From: Muscardinus avellanarius
Taxonomy: Eukaryota; Chordata; Mammalia; Rodentia; Gliridae
Length of the DNA stretch: 64,000 bases
Reading direction: 5' to 3'
Assembly: GCA_963383645.1 (NCBI GenBank)
Contig: OY726565.1
Span: 40,389,944-40,453,943, forward strand
Below the pieces are notes generated by a model. The model did no database searches. It was not told the origin of the DNA and worked only from the letters and a program-made list of their open reading frames with translations. How positions within the stretch are numbered: position 1 is the stretch's first letter; each line of letters begins with the position of its first letter. Both the position numbers and the translations under genes were made by a program. Positions 34,318 to 45,074 of the stretch are shown here, one piece after another.

Positions 34318-35507
34318 CTGTTCAAACGCAATAAGCAAAATTAAACTAGGATCTTCAAAACGAACAGAGGACAATATGAGAGCCCCAGTCTTTACTTTCT
34401 CTACCACTGACTACAGCAGCCAGTCTGCGCCTCCCTTGAAACGAGCCTTACTTTAAAGTCACTATCGCCTGACAAGCCAGATTTGGAGCCCGGGGCACAG
34501 AAGGACCGACTCACTATATTCCTTCCTTAGCACCACCCCTGACTCACCTGCTAACACTCCCTAGTTAAGAACTGTATTACAAATAAAGCCCAATCAGCCG
34601 GAGACCAGCCAGCCAGCGAGCCACATGCAGCTGTTTCCGTACGGAGAATAAGGTGTGGGTGAAGAAAGCCAAGCTGGGCTTGTCCCTCTCCAAGGTAACC
34701 CCCAAAGTGCGCTTTTTCCCGCCTGCCGCTTATAGATCGGTAACAACAGCCAGCGAAGAACAAAGCGCTCACACAAGCCACCTTCCCACCACCCAATTTC
34801 TCCACCCTTCATCCCACACCCCAGAGCCCGCCCCCGACTCCGCACCCAGAGCGGCAGCCTCTCCACTGCGGCCGCCAGGAGCCCATTAGAAACACGTGCT
34901 CTGCGCCTTCAAATGTCCTACAACTTCCTCCAACGAAAGCCCACCGAGTCCCAGGCCAACACGCCCGCCACTGGCTCCCCGGATCGACCCGCGGCCGCGG
35001 CCGGAGCCCCCAGAACGCGACAGCCCCCGGAAAGCGACAGCACCTCGCCCCTCGACACCAGGCCGCGGCGGCGCCAGGCCACGGCTCTCCCCGCCCCCCG
35101 GCGCCGCCGTCTCGGCCGTGACACATGGCTCCCTCGCCCGGCCTCGAGCCCCGGGGGCTGCGGCGCCCGCCCGGCCCGGCCCGCGCCCTCTCCGCCGCGG
35201 CGCCCTCTCCGCCCACTCCCGCCGCCACGACACCAGCTCCGCCGCCCGCGGGCCGCGCGGCCACGGGGCCGCCGAGGCGCCTCCTCCCGGAGCGCCGCAG
35301 ACAAAGCCCGAGCGGGGCGGCACATGGGGAGGAGGAAGCGGCGGCGCGAGCCGCGGCCTACTCCCGGCCAGCCCCGGCCGGCGTGCTCCTCTCCCCCTTG
35401 GAATCCATTTTCCAGAAAAGCCGGTTTCTGCCCGCGCCGCCCTCCCCCAGCTCGCTCCACAATGTCAGGGAGCTCCCCTCCCCGGCCCGGGTCCTGGCGG
35501 TCGTTAC
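34318..35507 (-). other. SYNCRIP intron 1, repeat-free, entering the CpG island
   Basis: No retrotransposon. Contains an E2F-type TTTCCCGC (34715-34722) and E-box CACGTG (34893-34898); GC content rises sharply from about 34.8 kb. Its limits depend on the predicted exon-1 donor. Confidence 0.55.
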
Positions 35508-35680
35508 CTCCCCGTTGGGCTGCGGCGGAGGAATCCTGTCCGAGGGGATCGGGGTGCGGGAAACGCGTGCTCGCCGCTCCCTGTGTCCGGCGCGAGTGGA
35601 GCTGTTGTAAAATGGCGGCCGAAGCTCACGCCGCTGGCAGCAAACCCGATCCAGTTCCACTCGCCTCCGAGCGCGCTCCC
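35508..35680 (-). other. SYNCRIP: Probable non-coding first exon of SYNCRIP (5' end approximate)
   Basis: Exon 2 has a good acceptor 12 bases before the ATG, so an upstream non-coding exon is required. In the CpG island the best minus-strand donor is GGGGAG|GTAACG (exon edge at 35508). Upstream on the same strand is a CCGCCATTTT (YY1-type) element typical of housekeeping start regions, so transcription probably starts within about 100 bases of it. The 5' boundary given is a guess. Confidence 0.55.
35609..35620 (-). promoter_or_regulatory. YY1-type element near the SYNCRIP start site
   Basis: Minus strand reads GGCCGCCATTTT, matching the YY1 core (CCGCCATnTT) in the orientation often found just downstream of housekeeping transcription starts. 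It sits about 100 bases 5' of the predicted exon-1 donor. Confidence 0.6.
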
Positions 35681-36027
35681 GGTGCGCGCGCGCGCCCCCG
35701 CGTGACCCCCCTTCCCTCCCCTCCCTCGCGCGTCCGCTTCTCTCGCTCACTCACTCCCTCGGCCCCGGCCCTCTTCCAGCTCCTCCTTCTCCCCCTGCCA
35801 CCTCCACCGGCCTCCGTGCGCCTCCTTCCCTCGGCCTTCCTCCTCGCCCTCCCGGCCCCCTTCCCCCGCGGCTCCCAGCTCCGTCCGCGGCCGCTCAGGC
35901 TCGAGTGGCCGCCTTTCCCCTCCGGGCCCGCACTCCGGCTGCTCGCTCCCTCCCTCGCCCGCTCGCTCTCTCTCGGCCCCGGCCCCAGTCCCTGCCGAGT
36001 CGGCTCCTCTCTTTCTCTCTCCCGCGC

Positions 36028-36042
36028 TGACGTGACGACGTC
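36028..36042. promoter_or_regulatory. Overlapping CRE/ATF-like sites
   Basis: TGACGTGACGACGTC contains TGACGTGA and a GACGTC core within 15 bases, close to the CREB/ATF consensus TGACGTCA. It lies about 400 bases upstream of the predicted SYNCRIP start. Function is inferred from sequence only. Confidence 0.45.
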
Positions 36043-36286
36043 GGCGACGCCCGGGACGCGCGCCCGCGGCCACGCCCCCGGGGGGGCAGACCCCGCCCTT
36101 CCGCCCGCCGAGGGACCGAGTGAATGGAGCCCCGCCCCGGCGCTCCTGCGGGCGGGGCGGCGGCGGCGCGTCCCACTCGCTCTCCTTTGTCAGGAGACGG
36201 GCCTCTCCCCGCCCGCCCCACCCCGCCGGCCCGGGCCGGGGGCGCCGAGCGCGGCCGCCGCCTCCCGAGCGCCCCGCCGGAGCGCT

Positions 36287-36358
36287 GCCCGCCGCCGCCG
36301 CCGCCGCTCTGCGGGCCGGGCCGCGGCCGCACGTGTCCCCCGGGGCGGGGCGGGGCGA
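36287..36358. promoter_or_regulatory. GCC-triplet run followed by tandem GC boxes
   Basis: A short GCC/CCG triplet run (about 36287-36306) is followed by an E-box (36330-36335) and tandem GGGGCGGGGC Sp1/KLF-type boxes (36341-36358). This marks the upstream edge of the CpG island. Confidence 0.5.
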
Positions 36359-36640
36359 GGCAGACAATGGGCCGCGGGGAGGGCGCGGCGGCGACCCCGC
36401 GGACCTTCGCCCCGGGCGGCTGGGCTCGGCGGCGGGGGTCGCCCCGGGAGGCCCGGCTTCCCCGCGGGACCACGGGCTCCGCTGGTCGAGCACCCCGGAC
36501 CAAGGGTGGGGCGCCCGGCTCGGACGAGGAGACCCCGGCGGCTGTGCACGGGGACCGGGCAGGCTCCGGTGGGGCGCGCGGCGCCCGCCCCGGCTGGTGC
36601 CAAGGCCAGATTTGGAAGCGAAGCCGCCCGGTGCTGAGGA

Positions 36641-37226
36641 TTGTGCAATGCTCCGTTTCTGTCCCTGGCCTTTTAAGCAGTTAAGGGCTCCTCCTGGCAC
36701 AGTTTGAGCAACTTGAAACAGCACAAAGCTGCGTGCTTAGGACAACTGTGAGGGAAATATCAGTGTTTCTTTTCAAAAATCTTGGCAACTAAATCTTATG
36801 TGAAGTGACATTTCCTTTGTAACCGTTTACTAGGGACCAAAAAGACAAGACAAAGGCATTTGAATTTCAGACGCGGTATGGATACTAATTTTATTCACGG
36901 CAGCTGTAATGACAAATGATCGCAGTATTCCTTTGATTAAAAAGCTTATTTTTAAGAGCTTACTGGTTTAAATCAGTGGTTCGAGGAAAAGTTAGATAAG
37001 CACTCTTCAAAGAGCATAACCACATGAAATAGGGTTACTTTCATAGGCACCTGGATCAAATACGAAATACTTCTTGGCCAAAGGACTATCTAGGCAACCT
37101 GTATAAAGGATCTGAAATTTTCATTACCTAAAGCATCCCTTACTATCAAACAAAGGTATTCAGCCAGTTCAGCAATAGGAATTTTAGATCACAATAGAAA
37201 GGTCATGGATAATAAAAAATAACCAA
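36641..37226. other. Single-copy upstream flank of SYNCRIP
   Basis: Repeat-free AT-rich sequence just outside the CpG island. No exon or RNA gene recognised. Confidence 0.6.
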
Positions 37227-37942
37227 AATTTATTTATTTGGCATACTAGAGATTGAATTTAGGGGCATTCTACCTCCGGACTACATCCCTAGACCTGTCT
37301 TTATTCTTTATTTTGAAACGGGCTCACTAAATTAAAGAGACTCAAGTAGCGGAGGCTGACAAAGAACTTGTGATCCTCCTATCTCAGCCTCCCAATTACC
37401 GAAATTATAAGCATGTGCCACCACGCCCGGCTAATACCCAAAATTTCCACCAAAAATATAAAAGTAGAGTAATATGGATTAAACACAATAAAATAATAAG
37501 TTTGAAATACACAACTTTCTTGGGGTACTGGAAATTGAACCCATGGGCATTCTGAACTACACCTCCAGCCCTTTTTTACTTTTTTTTGAAACAGGGTCTA
37601 ATTGTGGAGGGACTCCATGATAAATTCCTGAAACTGACCTTAAACCTACAATCCTCTGGTCTCAGCCTCCCAAGTAGCAAGATTTCCACCCTGCCTGGCT
37701 AGCTTTTCTTGTTTGTTTGTTGTTGTTGTTGTTGTTGTTTTGGCGGGTCTGGGGATAGAACCCAGAGGCATTTGACCTCCAAGCTACACCCCCTGCCCAA
37801 TTTTTTATTCTTTATTTTGAAACAGGTCTCACTGAGTTGCAGAGGGCCTCACTAAGTAGCTAAGGCTGTCCGTGAACCGCAATTCTCCTGTCTCAGCCTC
37901 CCGAATGTAGAGATTACAAGCGTTCTCCACCATGCCCGGTTA
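37227..37942 (-). mobile_element. Three inverted composite SINEs
   Basis: About 37235-37433, 37524-37702 and 37735-37940. The last is type 2 (GGCGGGTCTGGGGATAG ... ACCCCCTGCCC) with a TTG-triplet run as tail (37711-37740). Confidence 0.8.
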
Positions 37943-37994
37943 TAGAGTTTTTATTTTTGTTTATTTTTTTAGCTTCCCCAATATCAAAGTTTTT

Positions 37995-38420
37995 TTGTTT
38001 AGGTTTTTTTTTGCGGGTCTGGGGATGCAACCCAGAGGCATTCGACCTCCAAGCCACACCCCCTGCCCAATTTTTTATTTATTTTTTTTTATTTTTGGTG
38101 GTACTGGGGTTACTGGAAGCCCTTCTACCTCCGGGCTACACTCCCAGACCTATTTTTACATTTTTATTTGGAAACAGGGTCTCCTAAGCCAGCGCACGCG
38201 GCTGGCTTCGAACCTGTGTGATCCTCCTGTCTCTGCCTCCCAAGCGCGGGGATTACAAACCTGCGCCACCACGCCCGGCTTATTCTTTATTTTGAAACAG
38301 GGTCTCACAAGTTGTGGAGGGCCTCACTAAGTAACTGAGGCTGTCCGCAAACCGTGATCCTCTGGTCTCAGCCTCCCAAATGCTGGGATTACAAGCATGT
38401 GCCACCATGACCCGCAAAGT
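37995..38420 (-). mobile_element. Type 2 SINE split by a type 3 SINE
   Basis: The inverted type 2 ID tail (38010-38075) and its B1 body (38281-38418) are separated by an inverted type 3 copy (about 38093-38279) with CTGGAAGCCCTTCTACC and CTCCTAAGCCAGCGCACGCG. The type 3 copy is therefore younger than this type 2 copy. Confidence 0.85.
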
Positions 38421-38421
38421 T

Positions 38422-38425
38422 CTAT

Positions 38426-38460
<35 letters not shown>

Positions 38461-38662
38461 TTGCGGGTCTGAGGATGGAACCCAGGGATATTTGACCTCC
38501 AAGCTTAACCCCCTGCCCTATTTTTATTCTTTATTTTGAAACAGGGTCTCACTACATTGCAGAGGGCCCCTCTAAGTAGCTGAGGCTGTCAGCGAACCAC
38601 CATCCTCCTGTGTCCGCCTCCCAAATGCTGGGATTACAAGCGGGCGCCACCACACCCAGCTC
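38422..38662 (-). mobile_element. Type 2 SINE with (TTTA)n tail
   Basis: TTTA run 38422-38461 is the A-rich tail of the inverted type 2 copy 38462-38662. Confidence 0.85.
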
Positions 38663-38761
38663 AAAGTTCTTTTTAAAAATGCTTCTGCCTGGGCAATGTC
38701 CGCAAAGACTCCAGAACTAAAATCAACAACTTCTCTTACCTTGAATTCCTTTCTCTCCCCA

Positions 38762-39414
38762 CCCCCAAACTGGGGATTGAAACTAGGGGCATTTTATTGG
38801 TGAGCTACACCCTCCAGCTCTATTTTTTCTTTTTTCTTTTCTTTTTCTTTTTTTTGTTCTTCAGTCCTGGGGATTGAACCCAGGAGCATTTTACCTTGGA
38901 GCTACAAGCTCCAGCCCCATTTTAAATTATTTTTAAATTATTATTATTATTGTTTTGGTGGTACTGGTGGTAGAACCCAGGGGCTTTTCTACCTCCGGGC
39001 TCTACTCCCAGACCTATTTTATACTTTATTTGGAAGCAGGGTCTCACTAAGTTGCTGAAAGCCTCACTAAGTAGATGAAGCTGGCTTTGAACCTGTGTGG
39101 TCCTGCTGTTTTAGCTTCCCAAGCGCTGGGATAAACCAGGCGTGGTGGTGTACGCTTGTAATCACGGCATTGGGGAGGCTGAGACTGAAGGATCACTGTT
39201 CGAGGACCGTCTCAGCTACTTAGTGAGGCCCTCTGTAACTTGGTGAGACCCTGTTTCAAAATAAAGAATAAAAAGTAGGGCAGGGGTGTAGCTCAGAGGT
39301 CAAATGCCCCTGGGTTCCATCCTGACCCGCAAAATAAATAAATAAATAAAAAATAGGGCTGGGAGTATAGTTCGGGGATAGAATGTTCCTGGGTTCCATC
39401 CCCAATACCGCAAG

Positions 39415-39453
<39 letters not shown>

Positions 39454-39655
39454 ATGGGCTGGGGTGGTGTAGCTCAGAAGTGGAATGTCTCTGGGCTCAA
39501 TCCTCAGGACTAAAATATAATAATAAAAAGAAGTAGTAGTAGTAGTAGTAGTAATTGCGGAGGGCCTTACTATGTAGCTGAGGCTGGCAGCACACCTGCA
39601 ATCCTCTCTCCACCTCCCAAGTACCAGGGTTACAAGCCCATGCTACCACACCCAA
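38762..39655. mobile_element. Mixed SINE block with AAAT microsatellite
   Basis: Inverted ID tails (38765-38825, 38862-38925), inverted type 1 composite 38955-39130, forward type 2 composite 39137-39335, forward ID tails 39354-39412 and 39455-39515, AAAT run 39415-39453, inverted B1 body 39554-39655. Confidence 0.75.
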
Positions 39656-40077
39656 GTGAAATTCCTTTCTCTCCCAGGACTCATACAATTGTGTGAACTT
39701 TCTGGCACTTAAATCAGCACTTCAAGAAACTGAGCACCTTTTCTTCTCCCAAATCTTTGATCTCCAGGATTATCTTTTCAATGTGCAGCATCCATAAGTG
39801 CCCAGCAGCAATTAGCTGGAAAAGAAGGAATCATCAGGACCCTTCTTTTTACCACTGCCATTTCAATGAATTCCCATCAATTCTGTCCCCCAAATTTAGG
39901 TTGCAACCATTAAGACAAAGCTAGTATCATCTACCATGTGTACTAATAATATAAGCTCCTGATTCATCCACTCTGGCAGCTCTCCTGTTCAGGTCAAAGA
40001 GCCCAAGTCTGTCTGTGTCTATCTGTCTGTCTCAGTTGCAAATACGAACTTGTGGAGCATCTGCTTAAAATCCTTCA
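39656..40077. other. Single-copy intergenic sequence
   Basis: No gene or repeat recognised. Confidence 0.55.
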
Positions 40078-40151
40078 TTGTGGGGTTGGGTGTGTAGGTT
40101 AGAGATAGTTCATGAACTCAGCATACAGGAGGCTATGGGTTCAATCCCCAG

Positions 40152-40196
<45 letters not shown>
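40078..40196 (+). mobile_element. ID-type SINE with CA microsatellite
   Basis: tRNA-like unit GGGTTGGGTGTGTAGGTTAG ... GGGTTCAATCCCCAGC followed by a CA run (40154-40196). Confidence 0.75.
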
Positions 40197-40198
<2 letters not shown>

Positions 40199-40274
40199 AC
40201 AAACCTTTCATTCCTTCCCACTGCACTCAGAACAAAAGTCCAAATCCTCTGCTAGGTATCTGCCTCTCAGCTTC

Positions 40275-40795
40275 ATTTCAGCCACTTCAGAAGACAGGAG
40301 GATCACAGGTTCCAGCCAGCCTCAGTAACGTAGTGTGAGCTTCAGCAATTTAGCAAGACTCTGTTCCATAATAAAAAACAAGCTGGGAGTGGTAGCACAT
40401 GCCTGTAATCCTAGTACTTGGGAAGCTGAGACGGGAGGATTGTGGGTTCAAAGCCAGCCTCAGCAACTTAGCCAAACCGTTTCCAAATAAAATAAGGCTG
40501 GGGGCATAGTTCAGAGATAGAATGCCCCTGGGTTCAATCCCTATCACCACACACACACACACACAAAATAATAATAAATAAAATAGTGCTGAAGGTGTAG
40601 TACAGAGATAGAATGCCTCTGGGTTTAATCCACAGTATCACTAAAAACAAGCACTCAGCCATGCTGGCCACTGGACACCATAGGGGGTAGAGGAGGAGGA
40701 ACACAAGGTCTCACTGTTCAGGTGAGGCTCAAGTGAACTTCCCATCTCAGCCTCCAAAATAGCTGGGACCACAGGCAGGCACCACCATGCCCTGC

Positions 40796-40857
<62 letters not shown>

Positions 40858-41290
40858 TTTTTGCAGAGGAAGGTACTGGGGATTGAACCCAAAGGCATTC
40901 TACCTCTAAGCTGCACCCCTATCTCCTTTTATTTTTTTTATTTTTTGGAAACAGATTCTCACTAAGTTGCTGAGAGTCTAGCTAAGTTTGCTGAGGATGG
41001 CTTTAAACCTACATTCCTCCTATCTCAACCTCCCAACCAAGTACAGAGATTAAACGCCTGGGCCACCTTGTCCAGCTTGATGCCTTTTTTTTTTTAGGTC
41101 TGGGGAAGGAACCCAGGGGCATTCAATCTTTCAATCTCAGAGCTACATCCCTTGCCCTATTTTTTATTCTTCATTTTGAAACAGAGTCTCACTAAGTTGC
41201 GGAGGGCCTCACAAACTGCGAATCTCCTGTCTCAGCCTCCCAAATGCTAGGATTACAAGCTTGCGCCACCACGCCTGGCTGCTTGATGGC
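40275..41290. mobile_element. Mixed SINE block with GA microsatellite
   Basis: Forward B1 body 40275-40375, forward composite 40381-40550 with CA run, forward ID tail 40583-40640, inverted B1 body about 40705-40795, GA run 40796-40854, inverted composite 40868-41074. The last is an inverted type 2 copy (41085-41278) flanked by GCTTGATGCC/GCTTGATGGC, a near-perfect TSD. Confidence 0.8.
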
Positions 41291-41291
41291 T

Positions 41292-41620
41292 TTTTATTTT
41301 TATTTTTTTTTTAATTTTATTTTATTGGTGCACTGTATTCATACATCATAGTGGGATACAAACTTTTGTAGACATACATGCACACATCGTCCAGTCAGCC
41401 CCCACCTGATCCCCTCCCCATTCTCTCCCCATCCCTCCTTCCCATGCTTGGCTTAGTGGTTGACATCTAGTATTATAGCAATTTATCCAAAATTAAAAAT
41501 GACAATCTCACATAACAGTTTCATTTGTCTGATACCAAGTGTTTGATGATTTAAAGATAGCATTTCAATATTTCTTTTTGCTTTCTTTCTTACTAGAGCA
41601 TATTTTTTTCTGTTTTTTTA
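41292..41620 (-). mobile_element. Outer L1: poly-A and 3' UTR end
   Basis: On the minus strand this ends ...GGTGCAATATAAT-like CACCAATAAAAT and A-run, and contains CCAAGCATGGGAAGGAGG and GGGGAGAGAATGGGGAGG. These are the same motifs that close the plus-strand L1 3' UTR at 63150-63306, which fixes orientation and identity. Confidence 0.85.
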
Positions 41621-42367
41621 GGTGAAACTATCATATATTTATATATTTATTTTTCAGAAAAAAATCTATCCTAATATGGAATATGAATTCTAGATACCCA
41701 AAACGATCTTGAAAAAAAACAAAGCTAGCAGATATATATTTTCTGATTTCAAACCATATAATGCTACAATAATTGAAACAGTGTAGTACTGTTCTAAAGG
41801 CAGATATATAGACCATTGGAGTTAAATACAAGCCTAGAGCTAAATTCTTCGCTATATTGTCAAGTTATTTTTGACAAGGTTTCCACGAACATTTGGTGGT
41901 GGAAATAATAATCTTTTAACTAAATATTGTTGAAAAATAATAATTACATGGAAAAGAATAAAATTGGACCTTTACCTAATCCCATATACAAGTATTAACT
42001 CAAAATAGATAAAAGACCTAAATATAAATCTTAAGACTATAAACTTTTAGGAGAAAATCTGGGTCATAAAACCTCACAACATTGAAATTGGCAGTGATTT
42101 CTTGGATATGATTTCAATGGCACAAGCAACAGAAGAATATACAAACTCCCTAAAAAATAAAAGAAAATATTGTATATCCAAAGACAATGTAAACAGAGTT
42201 AAAAGTTACTAATAGAATGGGATAAAATATTTCCAAATGCTATATCTGAAGGTATATTAATATTCCAACTAGAAATCCTAAAAATTAACAACAATAAAGG
42301 CAAACAATACAACTTAGAGATAGGTAAAAGACTAACATAAATAATGAATCTCCACAGATAACCAATC
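41621..42367 (+). mobile_element. Old L1 ORF2 fragment, antisense to the outer L1 that carries it
   Basis: In plus orientation it reads as a decayed older L1 ORF2 segment (CTGATTTCAAACCATATAATG, GGCAGATATATAGACCATTGG, GAAAAGAATAAAATTGGACC, GGTAAAAGACTAACATAAAT). It is bounded by the outer L1's 3' UTR on the left and that L1's ORF1 stop on the right, so it lies inside the outer L1 in reverse. Confidence 0.8.
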
Positions 42368-43188
42368 TTAGTTGTCTGTTGGATGGAAACTCTTGTTTCT
42401 CTGGTTCTGGTGAGTGTTACCTATTTCTTCTTTGTAGTTAATCTCTTTGAGTATTTTCTCCAGCGCTGGTTTTGAAGACATAAATTCCTTCAGTTTCTGT
42501 TTGTCATGGAAGCTTCTCATTTCTCCATCTAATTTGATAGAAAGTTTTGCTGGATAGGAAATTTTTGGCTGGAAGTTGTTTTCTTTCAGAGTTTGGAATA
42601 TGTTACTCCAAGCCCTTCTGGCTCTCATGACTTGGTTTGGGAAGTCTGGAGTGATTCTAATTGGTTTGCCTCTGAATGTCAGTTGGCCCTTTGTTTTTGT
42701 TGCCTTTAAGATTCTCTGCTTGGCTTCCACATTGGTCATTTTGACAATTATATGGCGTGGGGATCCTCTTCTCCGATCCTGTCTAAAGGGAGTTCTATAA
42801 GTTTCCTGGATCTGTGTATCAACCTCTTGCTCTATATTTGGAAAATTTTCTGCTATTACTTCCTTGAAGAGATTGTTGATCCCTTTGGTATCACTTTCTT
42901 TTCCCTCCTCTATTTCAATTATTCTTAGGTTAGCTCTCTTAAGATGGGCCCATATTTCTTCAATGTCAGATTCCTGCTGTTGGATATTTTTTTCTAGATT
43001 AGAAACTATGCATTCATTTTTGGATTGCTCATCTTCTAAGAGCGAGATTCTGTTCTCCATGTGGTCTAATCGGTTGTTTGTGCTTTGAATTGAGGCCTTT
43101 ACTTCATTAATTGCATCCTTTATCTCTTTTTGGCTCTCTCTGAGTTCTTTTCGAAGCACCTCTATTATTTCTACAGTATTTTCCTGAT
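42368..43188 (-). CDS. L1 ORF1 protein (C-terminal 270 or so residues, intact)
   Basis: L1 ORF1p is the RNA-binding chaperone of LINE-1. This minus-strand frame is open for 263 codons from a GTG at 43159, and the frame continues upstream to the junction at 43188. In order: coiled coil (heptads around RKELRESQKEIKDAINEVKA), an RRM-like region, and a C-terminal domain with RRAWSNIFQTLKE and PAKLSIKLDGE. The stop is at 42370-42368. The N-terminal part lies at 45099-45180, displaced by the inner L1 insertion. No ORF2 follows: the next 7 bases lead into the antisense older L1. About 91% amino-acid identity to the matching part of the plus-strand L1 at 56861-57232 (by eye). Confidence 0.85.
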
Positions 43189-44144
43189 TTTTTTTTTAAT
43201 TTATTTTTTATTGGTGCAATGTATTTACACATCATAGTGGTATAAAGAAAATACTTTTGTAGACATACATGCACATCTCGCCCAGTTAGCCCCTACCACG
43301 ATCCCCACCCCATTCCCTCCCCATCCCTCCTTCCCACGCTTGGCTTACTGGTTGACATCTAGTATTATAACAATTTATACAATATTAACATTGATAATCT
43401 CACATAACAGTTTCATTTGTCTGGTACCAAACTTTTGATGACTTAAAGATAACATTTCAATATTTCTTTTTGCTTTCTTTCTTACCAGAGAATATTTTTT
43501 CTTTTTTTTTTTTTAGGTGAAACTATCATACATTTATTTATTTATTTTTCAGAAAAAATCTATCCTGATATGGAATATGGACTCTAGATACCCAAAACAG
43601 TCTCAAAGGAGAACAAAGCTAGAAGATGTATGTTTTCTGATTTCAAACCATATAAAGCTACAATAATTGAAACAGTGTAGTACTGTTCTAAAGGCAGATA
43701 TATAAACCATTGGAGCTAAATAAAAGCCTAGAGATAAATTCTTCCATACATTGTCAAGTTATTTTTGACAAGGTTTCCATGAACTTTTGGTGGAGGAAAT
43801 ACTAGTCTTTTAACTAAATATTGTTGAAAAATAATAATAAATGAAAAAGAATAAAATTGGACCCTTATCTAACACATATACAAATATTAACTCAAAATAG
43901 ATAAAAGACCTAAATATAAATCTTAATACTATAAGCTTTTAGAAGAAAATCTGGGTCATAAAACCTCACAACATTGAAATTGGAAGTGATTTCTTGGATA
44001 TGATTTCAATGGCACAGGCAACAAAAGAGTAAATAAACTCCCTAAAAAATAAAAAAAAAAAATATTGTCTATCCAAAGACAATGTAAACAGAGTTAAAAG
44101 TTACTGATCCTCTTCCAAGAGTTCCTCCTATGACCCATTTCTCC

Positions 44145-45074
44145 CTAACTCTCACATATTAGGGAAAGCATCTGATTTCTTATTTTTTGTGCCTGACTAA
44201 TCTCACTTAGCATAATGTCCTCCAGTTCCATCCATTTCCCTGAAAATGATGTAACTGAGTTTTTTTTGATGGCTGAGTAAAATTCCATTGTGTACATATC
44301 CCACAGTTTTGTAATCCATTCATCTGTTGATGGACATCTTGGCTGGTTCCATAGTTTGGCTATGGTGAATTGTGCAGCTATGAACATAGATACACATGCA
44401 TTAGTTTGGTAGTTTGGTTTCTTTTCTTTTGGGTAGATACCCAACAGTGGTATTGCTGGATCAAATGGAAGATTTGTTCCCATTCTTCTGAGGATTCTCC
44501 ATACTGTTTTCCAAAGTGGTTGCACTAATTTGCAATCCCACCAACAATGTCTTAGAGTTCCCACTTCTCCACATCCTCGCCAGCATCTGTTGTTGTTTGT
44601 GTTTTGAATGATGGCCATTCTAGTTGGAGTTAGGTGATATCTCAGGGTGGTTTTGATTTGCATCTCTCTGATTGCCAGTGATGTTGAGCATTTTTTCATG
44701 CATTTATTGGCCATTTGAATTTCTTCTTTTGTGAAGTGTCTATTTAGTTCATTTGCCCATTTTGTTATTGGATGCTTTGTTTTCTTAGTGTTGAGTTTCT
44801 TGAGTTCTCTGTATATTCTAGATATTAGTCCTCTATCAGTGGTGTAGGTGGCAAAAATCTTCTCCCATTCTGTTGGCTCTCGATTGAGGTTCTTGATAGT
44901 TTCCTTTGCTGAACAGAAGCTCTTCAGTTTCATGCAATCCCATGTATTGATTCTCCTTTTAATTTGTTGTGCCTTTGGGGTCTTGTTGAGGAAATGTTTG
45001 TCTGTGCCTATGTGTTGTAGTGTTGGACCTATGCCCTCTTCAAGGAGCTTCAAGGTCTCTGGTTTAATTTCCAA
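44145..45074 (-). CDS. L1 ORF2 C-terminal segment (309 codons open)
   Basis: Part of the L1 ORF2 reverse transcriptase/endonuclease polyprotein downstream of the RT domain. It contains the C-terminal Cys-rich motif C-x3-C-x7-H-x4-C (CWRGC ... HCWWDC), then [20 protein letters not shown] and [20 protein letters not shown]. The frame is open to the natural stop near 44145. EN and RT domains are absent, so it cannot be autonomous. Confidence 0.9.
   Translation of the reverse strand: MEIKPETLKLLEEGIGPTLQHIGTDKHFLNKTPKAQQIKRRINTWDCMKLKSFCSAKETIKNLNREPTEWEKIFATYTTDRGLISRIYRELKKLNTKKTKHPITKWANELNRHFTKEEIQMANKCMKKCSTSLAIREMQIKTTLRYHLTPTRMAIIQNTNNNRCWRGCGEVGTLRHCWWDCKLVQPLWKTVWRILRRMGTNLPFDPAIPLLGIYPKEKKPNYQTNACVSMFIAAQFTIAKLWNQPRCPSTDEWITKLWDMYTMEFYSAIKKNSVTSFSGKWMELEDIMLSEISQAQKIRNQMLSLICES

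Larger units (their letters stand above)
34840..36640. promoter_or_regulatory. CpG island promoter of SYNCRIP
   Basis: About 1.8 kb of very GC-rich, CpG-dense sequence with many GGGCGG/CCGCCC boxes and no retrotransposon, in sharp contrast to AT-rich flanks. It overlaps the predicted first exon and its upstream side. Visible candidate sites include a CRE-like cluster at 36028-36042, CACGTG E-boxes at 34893-34898 and 36330-36335, and an E2F-type TTTCCCGC just outside at 34715-34722. No TATA box is evident, as expected for a ubiquitous RNA-binding-protein gene. No oppositely oriented host exon was recognised on its right side. Confidence 0.85.

Noticed and set aside
34913..36637. 574-codon plus-strand open frame across the CpG island, and several overlapping ones on both strands
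   Set aside because: All six frames are long here because GC-rich sequence has few stops. The translations are Pro/Arg/Ala-rich low complexity and carry no domain, and the region is the SYNCRIP promoter.
40154..40196. Possible CRISPR-like or satellite array among tandem repeats
   Set aside because: The tandem repeats are simple microsatellites of 1-4 base units. The longer repeats are dispersed SINEs of varying spacing in a mammalian genome.
36700..41290. Possible divergent gene sharing the CpG island
   Set aside because: No conserved open frame or splice-site series on the plus strand; the region is single-copy flank and SINEs. A non-coding antisense transcript cannot be excluded from sequence alone.
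42368..43159. Intact ORF1 as a domesticated host gene
   Set aside because: It lies within recognisable L1 5' UTR and 3' UTR sequence and is interrupted by another L1 near its N-terminus, so the simplest reading is a retrotransposon remnant.
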